A stretch of 64,000 bases of DNA from Rhodococcus rhodnii (GTDB taxonomy: Bacteria; Actinomycetota; Actinomycetes; Mycobacteriales; Pseudonocardiaceae), in contig JOAA01000004.1 of NCBI GenBank assembly GCA_000720375.1, positions 371,458 through 435,457 of the forward strand. Reading direction: 5' to 3'. Position 1 is the first letter of the stretch. Each line of letters begins with the position of its first letter. A model generated the notes under the pieces. The model did not search any database and was not told the origin of the DNA. It saw only the letters and a program-made list of their open reading frames with translations. Of the stretch, positions 45,020-54,610 are shown in pieces. Made by a program: the position numbers and the translations under genes.

Positions 45020-45834
45020 ATGACTTATCCACCGCAGGGGAACTATCCGCCGCCGCAGGGTGGCTACCCGCCGCCCAATCCACAGCAGCAGCCTCAGTAC
45101 CCGCAGCAGGGTCAATACGCCCAGCAGCCGGGGTATCCGCCGCCACCAGCCGGCTACCCGCAGCAGCAGCCGTACCCACAATCACCCGCTGGCGGGTTCC
45201 CGCAGCAGCAATTTCCGCCGTCGGGCGGGTTTCCGCAGCAGCCCGGCTATCCGCAGCAGCCTGGCTACCCACAACAGCCGGGATACCCGCCACCACCGGC
45301 CGGATTCCCGCCGCCGAACCTGCCGCCGCCGATGCCCCGCAAGGGACCCAAGAAGGCCGTCCTCGGGGTCGTGGCGCTCGGTGTGGTCGGCCTGATCATC
45401 TTCGGGATCATCAACTGGAGTACGGGCGCGGCATCAGCCGAGGCCGGCGACTGCATCAAGGTCGTGTCGGCGTCCAGCGCGGAGGCCGAGAAGGCCGAAT
45501 GCAGCAGCCAGGAAGCCGTGTACAAGGTCGCCAAGAAGCTGGACAGTTCGGCCGACGCGTGCCCGAAGGGCGACTACACGGAGTGGACCAGGCGCAGCCG
45601 TCGCGGCGGCACGATGAAGCTCTGCCTGATGCTCAACGCCAAGGAAGGCGACTGCTTCAAGATCTCGAGCAGCGGTCTCAACCAGACCGACGAGCGAGTC
45701 GCTGTGGCGCGTCGGCACCGTACAAAGTGGTCAAGGTCGTGACCGGCACGGCCGACAAGTCGGCTTGCGCCAGGGGAAACGTGGCAGCTGTCTACTCGGA
45801 GCCGGCCACGACCCTGTGTATCGCCAAGACCTAG
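45020..45834 (+). pseudogene. Pro/Gln/Tyr-rich membrane protein interrupted by a frameshift
   Basis: The N-terminal 105 residues are low-complexity PQQPGYPP repeats, followed by one TM helix (about 113-135) and an extracytoplasmic domain with paired Cys (AGDCIKVVS ... [25 protein letters not shown]). At about 45703 the frame changes: the first frame reads [13 protein letters not shown] and stops at 45742, while the -1 frame continues [20 protein letters not shown] to a stop at 45834, giving the second half of the expected repeat. One missing base explains it. It may be a real mutation or a sequencing error. The intact protein would have about 271 residues. Confidence 0.7.
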
Positions 45835-46268
45835 TCGGCGACGTTTCCGTGCGCGATGACCTTCGTGATCCGCGCACGGATCAGCAGTTCCTCAGGCACG
45901 GCATTGCGTTTGCCGTACGCCTCGGCCTTGTCCTCGCCCATGTAGCGGGCCGCGATCCTGGTCGCCCAGATCAGTGATTCGTCCAGATCGTCCACGATCG
46001 CGGCCTCCGCGTGGAAGACCACGTACGAGTAAGGCGGCTGCTGGTCGTCGACGCACAGCGAGAAGCGCGGGTCACGCCGGAGCGCTTTGCCCTTCAACGT
46101 CTCCCCGCCGGTGTTGAAGATGATCTCGTCGTAACCGTCCTGCTCGTTGAGCAGGAACCAGATCGGGGCCACGTGCGCCGCGCCGTTCGCCCGGACGGTG
46201 GCGAGCTTGCCGGTGCGGGTGCCTTCGGACGCGAACTCCCACCACTGTTCCCGTGACATGTTGTACAT
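45831..46268 (-). CDS. Pyridoxamine 5'-phosphate oxidase-fold (PPOX/F420-type) protein
   Basis: A 145-residue split-barrel flavin- or F420-binding protein (GKLATVRANGAAHVAPIWFL; RRDPRFSLCVDDQQPPYSYV; FHAEAAIVDD). Members of this group reduce small molecules with F420H2 or simply bind FMN, heme or F420. I start at the ATG at 46268 (MYNMSREQWWEF); an ATG nine bases downstream is also possible. It converges with the frameshifted gene; their stops overlap. Confidence 0.75.
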   Translation of the reverse strand: MYNMSREQWWEFASEGTRTGKLATVRANGAAHVAPIWFLLNEQDGYDEIIFNTGGETLKGKALRRDPRFSLCVDDQQPPYSYVVFHAEAAIVDDLDESLIWATRIAARYMGEDKAEAYGKRNAVPEELLIRARITKVIAHGNVAD

Positions 46269-46453
46269 GGCGATCACAATGACGCACCGCGCGGCGTGCC
46301 ACATTTCGGCATGTCACGAAGAGCTACCGGCACGGTCTGTTCGGGCGATTCGATCCGCGTCATCGGATCCGATCCGGAGATTCCTCCGCGGATGCGCTTC
46401 TTGATCGACCCGGGGTTGATTGAGCACGCAATCGGGAGCAGGCTCGGACGGTG

Positions 46454-46474
46454 GTGAGTGTGATCACGCTCACT
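46454..46474 (+). promoter_or_regulatory. Near-perfect palindrome with CRP-like core upstream of coxS
   Basis: GTGAGTGTGATCACGCTCAC (46454-46473) is a 20-bp inverted repeat with one mismatched pair. The overlapping TGTGATCACGCTCACT (46459-46474) fits the CRP/FNR pattern TGTGA-N6-TCACA at nine of ten positions. It lies 54 bp before the coxS ATG. Confidence 0.55.
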
Positions 46475-46527
46475 TGAGTTGAACCGCCAGTTCCCGAGCC
46501 CACCACCGAGCCAGCGTTGGAGGCGCT

Positions 46528-47070
46528 ATGCGGATCACCGTCAGCGTCGACGGGACCAGGTACACGGACGATGTCGAGCCCCGCATGTTGCTTGTGCACT
46601 ACTTGCGCGAGCGGCTCGGCAAAACCGGAACCGTGGTCGGATGTGACACCAGCAATTGCGGGGCTTGTACCGTGCATCTGGACGGGCACAGCGTGAAGTC
46701 CTGCTCAGTTCTCGCGGTCCAGGCCGACGGCTGCGAGGTCACCACGATCGAGGGACTCGCCCGCGACGGCCAGATGCACCCCGTCCAACAGGCGTTCCAC
46801 GACAACCACGCGTTGCAGTGCGGATTCTGCACGCCCGGAATGATCATGCAGGCGATCGACCTGCTCGCCGACGACCCGGATCCGGACGAGAACGCGGTCC
46901 GGCACGGTCTTGAGGGAAACCTCTGCCGCTGCACCGGTTATCAGAACATCGTGCGTGCGGTCCGTGATGCCGCGCAGAAGATGGCACCCGGCGCGGGCCC
47001 CGCCGCCGAACAGGTCTCCGATTCCGAAATCACTTCCCGAGCGCCGAGCCACACGGGAGGCGGTAACTGA
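46528..47070 (+). CDS. coxS: Molybdenum hydroxylase iron-sulfur subunit (CoxS-type)
   Basis: A 180-residue protein with two [2Fe-2S] clusters. The plant-ferredoxin cluster uses [16 protein letters not shown]; the second cluster uses [11 protein letters not shown] and [11 protein letters not shown]. It passes electrons between the Mo site of CoxL and the FAD of CoxM. The last 30 residues are a disordered tail longer than in typical CoxS. Its TGA overlaps the coxL ATG by one base. Confidence 0.9.
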   Translation: MRITVSVDGTRYTDDVEPRMLLVHYLRERLGKTGTVVGCDTSNCGACTVHLDGHSVKSCSVLAVQADGCEVTTIEGLARDGQMHPVQQAFHDNHALQCGFCTPGMIMQAIDLLADDPDPDENAVRHGLEGNLCRCTGYQNIVRAVRDAAQKMAPGAGPAAEQVSDSEITSRAPSHTGGGN

Positions 47071-49439
47071 TGACCGCCACCGCTGAGCCTGAAGTAGGCA
47101 AGGCCCGGCTACGCAAAGAAGACGCTCGTCTGATCACCGGACGCACCCGGTGGACAGACAACCTCACGTTGCCCGGCATGCTGCACCTCGCCGTGCTGCG
47201 CAGCCCGATGGCACACGCCAAGATCGTCAGCATCGACACGTCCGCGGCCCGCGAAATGCCCGGCGTCATCGCGGTTTTCACGGCCACGGACCTCGATCCA
47301 GGCAGTGAGATCGGCGTGCCGTGCGCATGGCCGGTCACGCCCGACATGAAGCACCCGCGGCGGCCGATCCTGGCCGCGGACCAGGTCAACTTCGCCGGTG
47401 AAGGCGTCGCCGTCGTCGCCGCGCGCAGTGCCGCCGAGGCCCAGGACGCACTGGAATCCATCGATGTCGAGTACGACGATCTCCCTGTCGTGCTGGACAT
47501 GGAAGCCGCGTTGGCCGAAGGCGCGCCACTGGTTCACGAGGACCTGGGCACGAACCGAAACGCCTTGTGGATCTTCGACTCCGGTGAGGCAGGCACCGGC
47601 GGCGACGTCGAGCAGGCCATCCAGGGCGCCGAGGTCACGCTCACCCGCCGGTTCCGCCAGCAGCGGCTGATCCCGGCGTTCATGGAGCCGCGCTCCACTG
47701 TCGTCGACCCGACCGGTCCCCAGCTCACCGTCTGGTCGTCCACCCAGATCCCGCACATCCTGCGGGTGATGACCGCGCTGACGCTCGGCGTGCAGGAGCA
47801 CAAGCTCCGGGTGATCGCACCCGATGTCGGCGGCGGTTTCGGCGGCAAGATCGCCGTGCTGCCCGAGGAACTGATGACCATCCTGGTCGCCCAGAAACTC
47901 GGCAAACCGGTCAAGTGGACCGAAAACCGGTCGGACACCATGGTCACCGCACACCACGGCCGCGACCAGATCCAGGACATCACCATTTCGGCCACCCGCG
48001 ACGGCACGGTGACCGGCCTGAAAGTCGAACTGCTCGCCGACATGGGCGCGTACCTCGGCGTGGTCGCGCCGGGCGTGCCGTTGCTCGGCGCGTTCATGTA
48101 CAACGCGATCTACAAGATCCCCGCGTACCGGTTCGTGTGCACGAACGTGTTCACCAACAAGACGATCACCGACGCCTACCGCGGCGCCGGGCGTCCGGAG
48201 GCCACGTTCGCGATCGAACGGATGATGGACGAGCTGGCCGCCGAGCTCGGCATGGACCCGATGGCGGTGCGGGAAAAGAACTGGATCAAGCACGAGGAGT
48301 TCCCGTTCACCACGGTCGCCGGGCTGACGTACGACTCGGGCAACTACGAAGCCGCGACCGAACGGGCCATGCAGCTGTTCGACTACGAAGGCCTGCGGCG
48401 TGAGCAGGAAGCGCGCCGGGCGTCGAACGACCCGATCCAGCTCGGCATCGGCATCTCCACGTACACCGAGATGTGCGGGCTGGCGCCGTCCCGGGTGCTC
48501 GGTTCGTTGGCTTATGGCGCAGGCGGTTGGGAGAGTGCGTCGATCCGCATGCTGCCGACCGGCAAGGTCGAGGTCATCACGGGTTCGTCCGCGCACGGTC
48601 AGGGCCACGAGACGGCGTGGAGCCAGATCGTGTCCGACCAGCTCGGTGTTCCTTTCGAGGACATCGAAGTGCTGCACGGCGACACCCAGTTCTCGCCGAA
48701 GGGCATGGACACGTACGGTTCCCGTTCGCTGACCGTCGGCGGGACCGCGCTTGTCCTTGCCGCACAACGGGTCGTCGACAAGGCCAAACCGGTCGCGGCG
48801 CACATGCTCGAATGCTCGGTCGACGATGTCGAGTTCACCGGCGGCAAGTTCGCCGTGCAGGGCACCGACCAGTCGGTCAGCATCCAGGACGTGGCGCTGG
48901 CGGTGTTCGCCGCGCACGACCTGCCGGACGGTTTCGAGGCCAGCCTCGACTCCGATGCCACGTTCGACCCGGAGAACTTCTCGTATCCACATGGGACACA
49001 CCTGTGTGCGGCCGAGGTGGACACTGAGACCGGGCGCGTGGCCATCCGGTCGTACGTCTGTGTCGACGATGTCGGCAAGGTGGTCAACCCGATGATCGTC
49101 GACGGCCAGGTACACGGTGGCCTCGCGCAGGGCATTGCCCAAGCGCTGTACGAGGAAGCCGTACACGACGAGAGCGGAACGCTGACCACGGGCACGTTCG
49201 CGGACTACTACGTTCCGTCCGCGGCGGACATGCCGACGTTCGTGACCGACCGCACCGAGACCCCGTCGACGACAAACCCGTTGGGAGTCAAGGGAGTCGG
49301 CGAGGCCGGCACGATCGCGTCCACGCCGGCCGTGGTGAACGCGATCGTCGACGCGGTCCGGCACATGGGTGTCAACGACATCGAGATGCCGTGCTCGCCG
49401 ATGCGCGTGTGGCAAGCGATCCACGGAGGTGCGCGATGA
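47070..49439 (+). CDS. coxL: Molybdenum hydroxylase large subunit, form II CoxL-type
   Basis: A 789-residue Mo-cofactor subunit of the xanthine oxidase family. The cofactor loop VGGGFGGKI lies near residue 260. The active-site loop is AYRGAGR (about residue 369), the signature of form II proteins; true aerobic CO dehydrogenases (form I) have AYxCSFR. The catalytic Glu is in GVGEAGT near residue 740. It should hydroxylate an aldehyde, purine or other heterocycle; CO oxidation is unlikely. It is the second gene of the operon. Confidence 0.9.
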   Translation: MTATAEPEVGKARLRKEDARLITGRTRWTDNLTLPGMLHLAVLRSPMAHAKIVSIDTSAAREMPGVIAVFTATDLDPGSEIGVPCAWPVTPDMKHPRRPILAADQVNFAGEGVAVVAARSAAEAQDALESIDVEYDDLPVVLDMEAALAEGAPLVHEDLGTNRNALWIFDSGEAGTGGDVEQAIQGAEVTLTRRFRQQRLIPAFMEPRSTVVDPTGPQLTVWSSTQIPHILRVMTALTLGVQEHKLRVIAPDVGGGFGGKIAVLPEELMTILVAQKLGKPVKWTENRSDTMVTAHHGRDQIQDITISATRDGTVTGLKVELLADMGAYLGVVAPGVPLLGAFMYNAIYKIPAYRFVCTNVFTNKTITDAYRGAGRPEATFAIERMMDELAAELGMDPMAVREKNWIKHEEFPFTTVAGLTYDSGNYEAATERAMQLFDYEGLRREQEARRASNDPIQLGIGISTYTEMCGLAPSRVLGSLAYGAGGWESASIRMLPTGKVEVITGSSAHGQGHETAWSQIVSDQLGVPFEDIEVLHGDTQFSPKGMDTYGSRSLTVGGTALVLAAQRVVDKAKPVAAHMLECSVDDVEFTGGKFAVQGTDQSVSIQDVALAVFAAHDLPDGFEASLDSDATFDPENFSYPHGTHLCAAEVDTETGRVAIRSYVCVDDVGKVVNPMIVDGQVHGGLAQGIAQALYEEAVHDESGTLTTGTFADYYVPSAADMPTFVTDRTETPSTTNPLGVKGVGEAGTIASTPAVVNAIVDAVRHMGVNDIEMPCSPMRVWQAIHGGAR

Positions 49440-50287
49440 TCCCCGCGCAGTTCGACTACGTCGCACCGGCCACAGTGGACGACGCGGTGCGGGAACTCGC
49501 CGACGCCGGCGACGACGGCAAGGTCATCGCGGGTGGCCAGAGCCTGTTGCCGGTGCTGCGGATGCGGCTCGCGGCGCCGTCGAAGCTCATCGACATCGGC
49601 CGGATCCCGGAATTGCGCGGGATTCGCGAGGACGGCAACCACCTCGTGATCGGCGCGATGACCACGCACTACGAGGTGCAACGCGACCCGTTGGTACGAG
49701 AGCACGCCTTGTTGCTCGCACTGGCCACCGACACCGTGGCGGACCCGCAAGTCCGGCACCGCGGCACGTTCGGCGGCTCGCTCGCCCACGCCGATGTGGC
49801 AGGCGATCTGCCCGCACCGGCATTGGCGATGGACGCCGTGATGGTCGTCGCGGGCATGGACGGGCGCCGCTCGGTGCCCGCGTCGGAGTTCTTCGTCGAC
49901 TACTTCACCACGGCAATGTCCCCCGCGGAACTGCTGGTCGAGGTGCGTGTGCCCAAGTACACCGGCTGGCATTCGCACTACGAGAAGTTCAACCGGGTGG
50001 CGCAGTCGTGGTCGATGGTCGGCGTCGCCGCGATGGTCCGTACCGAGGGCGAGTCCATCGCCGAGGCACGGATCGGCCTGACCAACATGGCTTCGGTTCC
50101 CGTGCGTGCGCGTGCGGTGGAGGAAGCTCTGGTCGGGCAAGCCGCGACAACGGAGAACATCAAGGCAGCGGCCCAGCACGCCGCGAATGACACCAGTCCG
50201 ACCAGTGACGGCAACGCCGATGGCGAGTACCGTAGCCACCTTGCTCGTGTACTCACCGGACGTGCGTTGACCGCCGCTATCGGTTAA
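49436..50287 (+). CDS. coxM: Molybdenum hydroxylase FAD subunit (CoxM-type)
   Basis: A 283-residue FAD-binding subunit. FAD contacts: AGGQSLLPVLRMRLAAPSKL (about residue 35) and HRGTFGGSLAHADVAGDLP (about 108). It hands electrons from CoxS to the final acceptor. The ATG overlaps the coxL stop by four bases (ATGA). The order S-L-M differs from the classical M-S-L order of form I CO dehydrogenase operons. Confidence 0.9.
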   Translation: MIPAQFDYVAPATVDDAVRELADAGDDGKVIAGGQSLLPVLRMRLAAPSKLIDIGRIPELRGIREDGNHLVIGAMTTHYEVQRDPLVREHALLLALATDTVADPQVRHRGTFGGSLAHADVAGDLPAPALAMDAVMVVAGMDGRRSVPASEFFVDYFTTAMSPAELLVEVRVPKYTGWHSHYEKFNRVAQSWSMVGVAAMVRTEGESIAEARIGLTNMASVPVRARAVEEALVGQAATTENIKAAAQHAANDTSPTSDGNADGEYRSHLARVLTGRALTAAIG

Positions 50288-50300
50288 GGAGACTGGGCCT

Positions 50301-50924
50301 GTGCAGCTGGAACATCAGTTCACCGTCGACGCGCCGGTCGATGTCGTGTGGCAGGCCCTGCTGGATCCGGAAAGGGTGGCGCCGTGCATGCCCGGCGCCA
50401 CCCTGACCAGCGTCGAAGGCACCGCGTTCGCCGGCTCGGTGAAGGTCAAACTCGGCCCGATCTCCCTGCTGTACAAGGGAAAAGGCGAGTTCACTGAAAC
50501 CGACGAGGCGACAAGGACGGTCAAGATCAAGGCATCCGGCAAGGACGCCCGTAGTGGTACGGCGTCCGCTGACGTGACCGTGTTGCTGTCCGAAAAGGAC
50601 GGACAGACGACCGGTGCGGTGACGACAGAGCTGACCATCACCGGCAAACCGGCCCAGTTCGGCCGCGGCATGATCGCCGAAGTCGGCGGCAAGATCCTGG
50701 ACACCTTTGCCAAGAACCTGGCCGAAGTCGTGGCACCGCCGGCGAAAGCCCCGGAAAATGAGCCGCCCGTGGCCGAACCACTACGCGTCGTACCGGATCC
50801 GCAAGAGGCAGAAGCCATCGACTTGTTCCAGTACGCCGGAAGCCCAGCGCTCAAACGGGTGTTGCCGCTGGTGATCGTGGCCTTGATCGTGCTGTTTCTG
50901 CTAGCCCGCCGACGCCGGAAATAA
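50301..50924 (+). CDS. coxG: CoxG-type SRPBCC protein with C-terminal membrane anchor
   Basis: A 207-residue protein with a GTG start behind AAGGAG. Residues 1-145 are an SRPBCC/CoxG domain (EHQFTVDAPVDVVWQALLDP, MPGATLTSVEG, GRGMIAEVGGKILDTFAKNL). A Pro-rich linker leads to one TM helix (about 184-203) ending RRRRK. In carboxydotrophs CoxG recruits the hydroxylase to the membrane, where it can meet quinones; a similar role is likely here. It is the last member of the cox operon proper, 13 bp after coxM. Confidence 0.85.
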   Translation: MQLEHQFTVDAPVDVVWQALLDPERVAPCMPGATLTSVEGTAFAGSVKVKLGPISLLYKGKGEFTETDEATRTVKIKASGKDARSGTASADVTVLLSEKDGQTTGAVTTELTITGKPAQFGRGMIAEVGGKILDTFAKNLAEVVAPPAKAPENEPPVAEPLRVVPDPQEAEAIDLFQYAGSPALKRVLPLVIVALIVLFLLARRRRK

Positions 50925-50936
50925 TCTACTGGCAGG

Positions 50937-52085
50937 ATGGCGCGCATGCGCCGGCCCTTGCTCGCGACTTTCTGCGCGACTGTTCTGTTGGCAGCGGGGT
51001 GCGCGACCGGGAGCGTCGCCGACCCGAAGATCTCGGTGCCCAGCGCACCGACGAACAACAACCTGTCGGGCACGGCGAAACCGGACGAGCCGGGATTCAC
51101 GGTGGTGGCGACCGGAGATGTGCTGATCCACCCGGCGCTGACCGACCAAGCGACCCAGGACGGCGGCGGCAAACGCGACTACCGGCAGATCTTCGCGGGC
51201 GTGAAGGCCACGATCAGCGGGGCGGACCTGGCGATCTGCCACCTGGAAGTGCCGCTGGCCCCGGCGAACGGTCCCTTCAAGGGCTACCCGGAGTTCAGCG
51301 CACCGCCGGAGGTCGCCGACGCACTGGCCGACGTCGGCTACGACGACTGCTCAACGGCGTCGAACCACACGCTGGACATGGGCGAGGCAGGCGTGACCCG
51401 AACCTTGGAAGTCCTGGACAACGCGGGGATCAAGCACACCGGCTCGGCGCGTTCCGCCGAAGAGGCCAAGAAGCCCCTGATCATGGATGTTCGCGGGGTG
51501 AAGGTCGGGCATGTCTCGTACACCTTCGGCTTCAACGGAAAGCAGTTGCCCGCGGGAAAGCCGTGGCTGTCGAACACCCTGAAGGCCGATGACGTGATCG
51601 CGGCGGCGAAGGCCGCGAAGTCCCAGGGCGCGGAAGTGGTGATCGCCAGCCTGCACTGGGGCACGGAATTCGTGCACGAGCCGACGGCGGCACAGAAGCG
51701 GGACGCCCAGAAACTGCTGGCGGACCCGAACATCGACCTGATCATCGGCCACCACGCACACGTGGTGCAGCCGTTCGAGAAGATCAACGGGAAATGGGTC
51801 GCCTACGGCCTTGGCAACCACATCGCGAGACACTCCGAGCCGCGCGGAGTTTCCGAAGAAGGCGCGATCGCTCGGTTCCGTTTCATCCGCAACGGCAACA
51901 GCTGGACCGTGGACAAGGCCGAATTCCTGCCGACTTTGATCGAACTCGGCCCGCCCATCCGCCTGCTCGACCTCACGCAGGGCTCACCGGCCGATTCACG
52001 CCGGACCGAGGCCGTCAATCGCACTGAGGGCATCATCCTGTCCCGCAAGGCAGGCGACGAAGGCCTCATCCGCCCCAGCAAATGA
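50937..52085 (+). CDS. CapA/PgsA-type metallophosphatase-fold lipoprotein
   Basis: A 382-residue lipoprotein. The lipobox LLAAGC puts the lipidated Cys at about residue 22. The domain has CapA landmarks: VVATGDVLIHPAL, ICHLEVPLA, ASNHTLDMGE, LHWGTEF and GHHAHVVQPFE, which form a calcineurin-like metal site. CapA homologs take part in poly-gamma-glutamate synthesis, but no capB or capC lies here, so the role is open. It starts 12 bp after coxG and is probably read through from the cox operon. Confidence 0.85.
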   Translation: MARMRRPLLATFCATVLLAAGCATGSVADPKISVPSAPTNNNLSGTAKPDEPGFTVVATGDVLIHPALTDQATQDGGGKRDYRQIFAGVKATISGADLAICHLEVPLAPANGPFKGYPEFSAPPEVADALADVGYDDCSTASNHTLDMGEAGVTRTLEVLDNAGIKHTGSARSAEEAKKPLIMDVRGVKVGHVSYTFGFNGKQLPAGKPWLSNTLKADDVIAAAKAAKSQGAEVVIASLHWGTEFVHEPTAAQKRDAQKLLADPNIDLIIGHHAHVVQPFEKINGKWVAYGLGNHIARHSEPRGVSEEGAIARFRFIRNGNSWTVDKAEFLPTLIELGPPIRLLDLTQGSPADSRRTEAVNRTEGIILSRKAGDEGLIRPSK

Positions 52086-52182
52086 TCAAGCCGCTGCATG
52101 CGAGAACTCGTTCTTGCGAAAAACCTGCCGGAACCTGTGAAGTTCGGGCCCTTCGTCGCGTCTTAACAGATATGGCGGGGAG

Positions 52183-52548
52183 GTGTCCTGCAGGCGAGTG
52201 AAGGAGTTGGCCAACCCGGTTGGTTCTCCGACACCACGGAATGAACTCCAGCCGGAGGTCCTTCGTGCCCTGGTGGACGAAACGCGCAGGCACGCCGACA
52301 ACCTCGCCCATGTCGCTGAGGAGGACTTCGAAAGGTCGGTCGCCCAAGTCATGGAGCGGAACACGAGTAATCCGCGCGCGGCGCAACAGAAAGCGTTAGC
52401 GAGCCAGGTCGTTCTCCCGGTGGATCGGGCCTGCCGTGGTCATCAGGCGTTCGCCGCGGCCGCCCCACCTCAGCGAAATGATCTCCGCCGCGATCGACAC
52501 CGCCGTCTCCTCGGGCGTGCGAGCGCCGAGGTCCAGGCCGATCGGTGA
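52183..52548 (+). CDS. Doubtful small ORF overlapping xdhC
   Basis: A 121-residue frame with a GTG start directly behind GGGGAGG. Residues 6-74 look protein-like and helical (NELQPEVLRALVDETRRHAD). The last 50 residues run antisense through the end of xdhC and look random. It may be a short real gene whose end is damaged, or chance. The region from 52086 to 52395 has no better candidate. Confidence 0.25.
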   Translation: MSCRRVKELANPVGSPTPRNELQPEVLRALVDETRRHADNLAHVAEEDFERSVAQVMERNTSNPRAAQQKALASQVVLPVDRACRGHQAFAAAAPPQRNDLRRDRHRRLLGRASAEVQADR

Positions 52549-53526
52549 GGACAAAGTGGACAGTTCGGCTTCGGTCATCCCGGCTTCACGCAGGCGTTCC
52601 AACCGATCGTCGTGCGTACGCCGCGAGCCCATCGCGCCGACGTAGCCGAGGTCCATGCGCAGCGCTTCCTGCAGCACCGGCACGTCGAACTTCGGGTCGT
52701 GCGTCAACACCGCGACCACAGTCCGCGCATCGACCCGGCCCGCTTCAGCCTCGGCCTTCAGGTACCGGTGCGGCCAGTCCACGACGACCTCGTCGGCTTC
52801 GGGGAATCGGCTCTTGGTCGCGAAAACCGGCCGCGCGTCGCAGACCGTCACGCGGTAGCCGAGGAAGGAGCCGAGCCTGGCCATCGCCGAGGCGAAGTCG
52901 ATCGCGCCGAAGACCAGCATCCGGGGCGGCGGCTCGAACGACGCCACGAACACCGACATGCCCTCACCGCGACGCTGCCCGTCTGGGCCGTAATGCAGCG
53001 TGCCTGTGCGGCCAGTGGCGAGCATGCCGCGGGCATCGTCGGTCACCGCGTCGTTCATACGAGACGAACCGAGGTCGCCGACAACACGGTCCGGCCAGAC
53101 GATCATGCGTTGGCCGAGGCGTGCGGTGTCGGAGTGTTCGATCACGGTCGCCAAGGCGACGGCTTGCTCAGTCCTGATCGACTCGGCGAGTTGCGGGAAC
53201 TCGGGGAAACTCTGCGAGTTCACGGCCTCGACGTAGATGTCCAGGATGCCGCCGCAGGTCAGGCCGACGGCGAACGCGTCGTCGTCGCTCACGCCGTAGC
53301 GCTGCAGTACGGGTTGTCCGTCCGCGATCACCGTCTGACCGAGGTCGTAGACCGCTCCTTCCACACATCCACCAGAGACGCTGCCGAAGGCCTCGTCGCG
53401 TTCGGTGACCATCATGGCCGCGCCAGGCGAGCGCGGTGCGGAGCTGAAGGTCGCGACAACTGTCGCCAGCCCGACCGTCTCGCCGGCTTCGTAGCGCTTG
53501 ACCAACTCGTCGAGCACGTCACGCAC
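52396..53526 (-). CDS. XdhC/CoxI-family molybdenum cofactor maturation protein
   Basis: A 376-residue protein. The N-terminal XdhC domain (residues 1-110) has ATFSSAPRSPGAAMMV and SGGCVEGAVYDLG; the C-terminal part is a Rossmann-like XdhC_C domain (LVFGAIDFASAMARLGSFLG, YVGAMGSRRTHDDRLERL). XdhC proteins bind molybdenum cofactor, help its sulfuration and insert it into hydroxylases. The GTG at 53526 is backed by GGAGGTACGCC. It overlaps coxE by 8 bp and converges on the cox structural genes. Confidence 0.85.
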   Translation of the reverse strand: MRDVLDELVKRYEAGETVGLATVVATFSSAPRSPGAAMMVTERDEAFGSVSGGCVEGAVYDLGQTVIADGQPVLQRYGVSDDDAFAVGLTCGGILDIYVEAVNSQSFPEFPQLAESIRTEQAVALATVIEHSDTARLGQRMIVWPDRVVGDLGSSRMNDAVTDDARGMLATGRTGTLHYGPDGQRRGEGMSVFVASFEPPPRMLVFGAIDFASAMARLGSFLGYRVTVCDARPVFATKSRFPEADEVVVDWPHRYLKAEAEAGRVDARTVVAVLTHDPKFDVPVLQEALRMDLGYVGAMGSRRTHDDRLERLREAGMTEAELSTLSSPIGLDLGARTPEETAVSIAAEIISLRWGGRGERLMTTAGPIHRENDLAR

Positions 53527-54607
53527 GGCGTACCTCCACCAACAGTTCCTCCAGCGTTGCCAGGCTGTGTCCAGCCAACAACTTCTCAACGTGTTTGCGG
53601 GCCACAACGATCCCGGACTGGACGGGGCGATACCCGTCCCGTCCAGCGTGCGGGTTCACCCAGAACACCGCATGTGCCAGTCGTCGCAGCCTGGCCATCT
53701 GCTCACCCAGCAGTGCTGGGTCACCGCGCTCCCAACCGTCCGAGAACAACACCACGACCGCTTGTCTTGCCACGCCGCGTTGGCCCCATCGGTCCAGGAA
53801 GGCCCGTAATCCTTCGCCGAGCCGCGTGCCGCCCGCGAAGTCGGGGACGGCGCGGGACGCGGCCGCGAGCGCGACCTCGGGGTCACGCTGGCGGAGCTGA
53901 CGTGAAACTCGGGTGAGCCTCGTGCCCAACGTGAACACTTCGGCATGAGTTCGCCGCGCGACTGCATGCGCGAAACGCAGCAGCGCGTCGGCGTACGGGC
54001 TCATCGAGCCGGAGACGTCCACGAGCAGTACAACCCGCCGCGGGCGCTTTCCCTTCCTTCGATAGTTCAGCCGAATCGGTTCACCGGTCGCTCGCATGGC
54101 CTGCAAGGTCCGGCGCGGGTCCAACTCGCCTCGGCGATACGGCTCCTTGCGGAACGCCGCACGCATCGGTGGATCAGGCTTGAGCAAGACCATCAGTTCA
54201 CGCAGATGCGCCCGCTCGGCCGGGCTCAGATCGCTGACATCCCTGTGCCGTAACACTTCCGTGTCACTCGCCGCCACACCCAGTTCGTCCGGCTCACTGG
54301 CACCGATGCCTTGGCCCACACTCGGCACCAGTGCCGCGATCACGCTTTTCTGCGACTTGGCAGCCGCTTGCCGGGGCGGTTTCGGTGCGCTTCCGGTGAA
54401 CCAGGCGTGGAACGCCTCGTCGTAGCGCGGCAGGTCGTCGGGGTCGCCGCAGAGCGTCGCCCGCCCCGCCCAGTACAGCTGGTCAGGCACGGCGATGTCG
54501 ATGTGCTCGACCGCCGCCACGTATGCCTGGACCCGCTCCGGGTCGCACGCCAGCCCGGCGGCTCGCAGCGTCGCCGCGAACCCGACCAGCCCCGGAACAG
54601 GGTCCAT
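53519..54607 (-). CDS. coxE: CoxE-type VWA-domain protein
   Basis: A 362-residue protein. The C-terminal von Willebrand A domain has the MIDAS motif DVSGSMS (about residue 197) and FAGGTRLGEGLRAF, then LFSDGWERGD for the remaining metal ligands. The N-terminal half is a helical CoxE domain. CoxE works with the AAA+ protein CoxD to introduce the sulfido ligand into the active site of Mo hydroxylases. It lies 3 bp after coxD and overlaps xdhC. Confidence 0.85.
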   Translation of the reverse strand: MDPVPGLVGFAATLRAAGLACDPERVQAYVAAVEHIDIAVPDQLYWAGRATLCGDPDDLPRYDEAFHAWFTGSAPKPPRQAAAKSQKSVIAALVPSVGQGIGASEPDELGVAASDTEVLRHRDVSDLSPAERAHLRELMVLLKPDPPMRAAFRKEPYRRGELDPRRTLQAMRATGEPIRLNYRRKGKRPRRVVLLVDVSGSMSPYADALLRFAHAVARRTHAEVFTLGTRLTRVSRQLRQRDPEVALAAASRAVPDFAGGTRLGEGLRAFLDRWGQRGVARQAVVVLFSDGWERGDPALLGEQMARLRRLAHAVFWVNPHAGRDGYRPVQSGIVVARKHVEKLLAGHSLATLEELLVEVRRA

Positions 54608-54610
54608 ACC

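Noticed and set aside
46103..46104. Programmed frameshifting as an explanation for the broken gene at 45.0-45.8 kb
   Set aside because: No heptameric slippery sequence or downstream pseudoknot is visible at the actual junction near 45703; a lost base is simpler.
47070..49439. Annotation as aerobic CO dehydrogenase
   Set aside because: The active-site loop is AYRGAGR (form II), not the AYxCSFR loop of true CO dehydrogenases.
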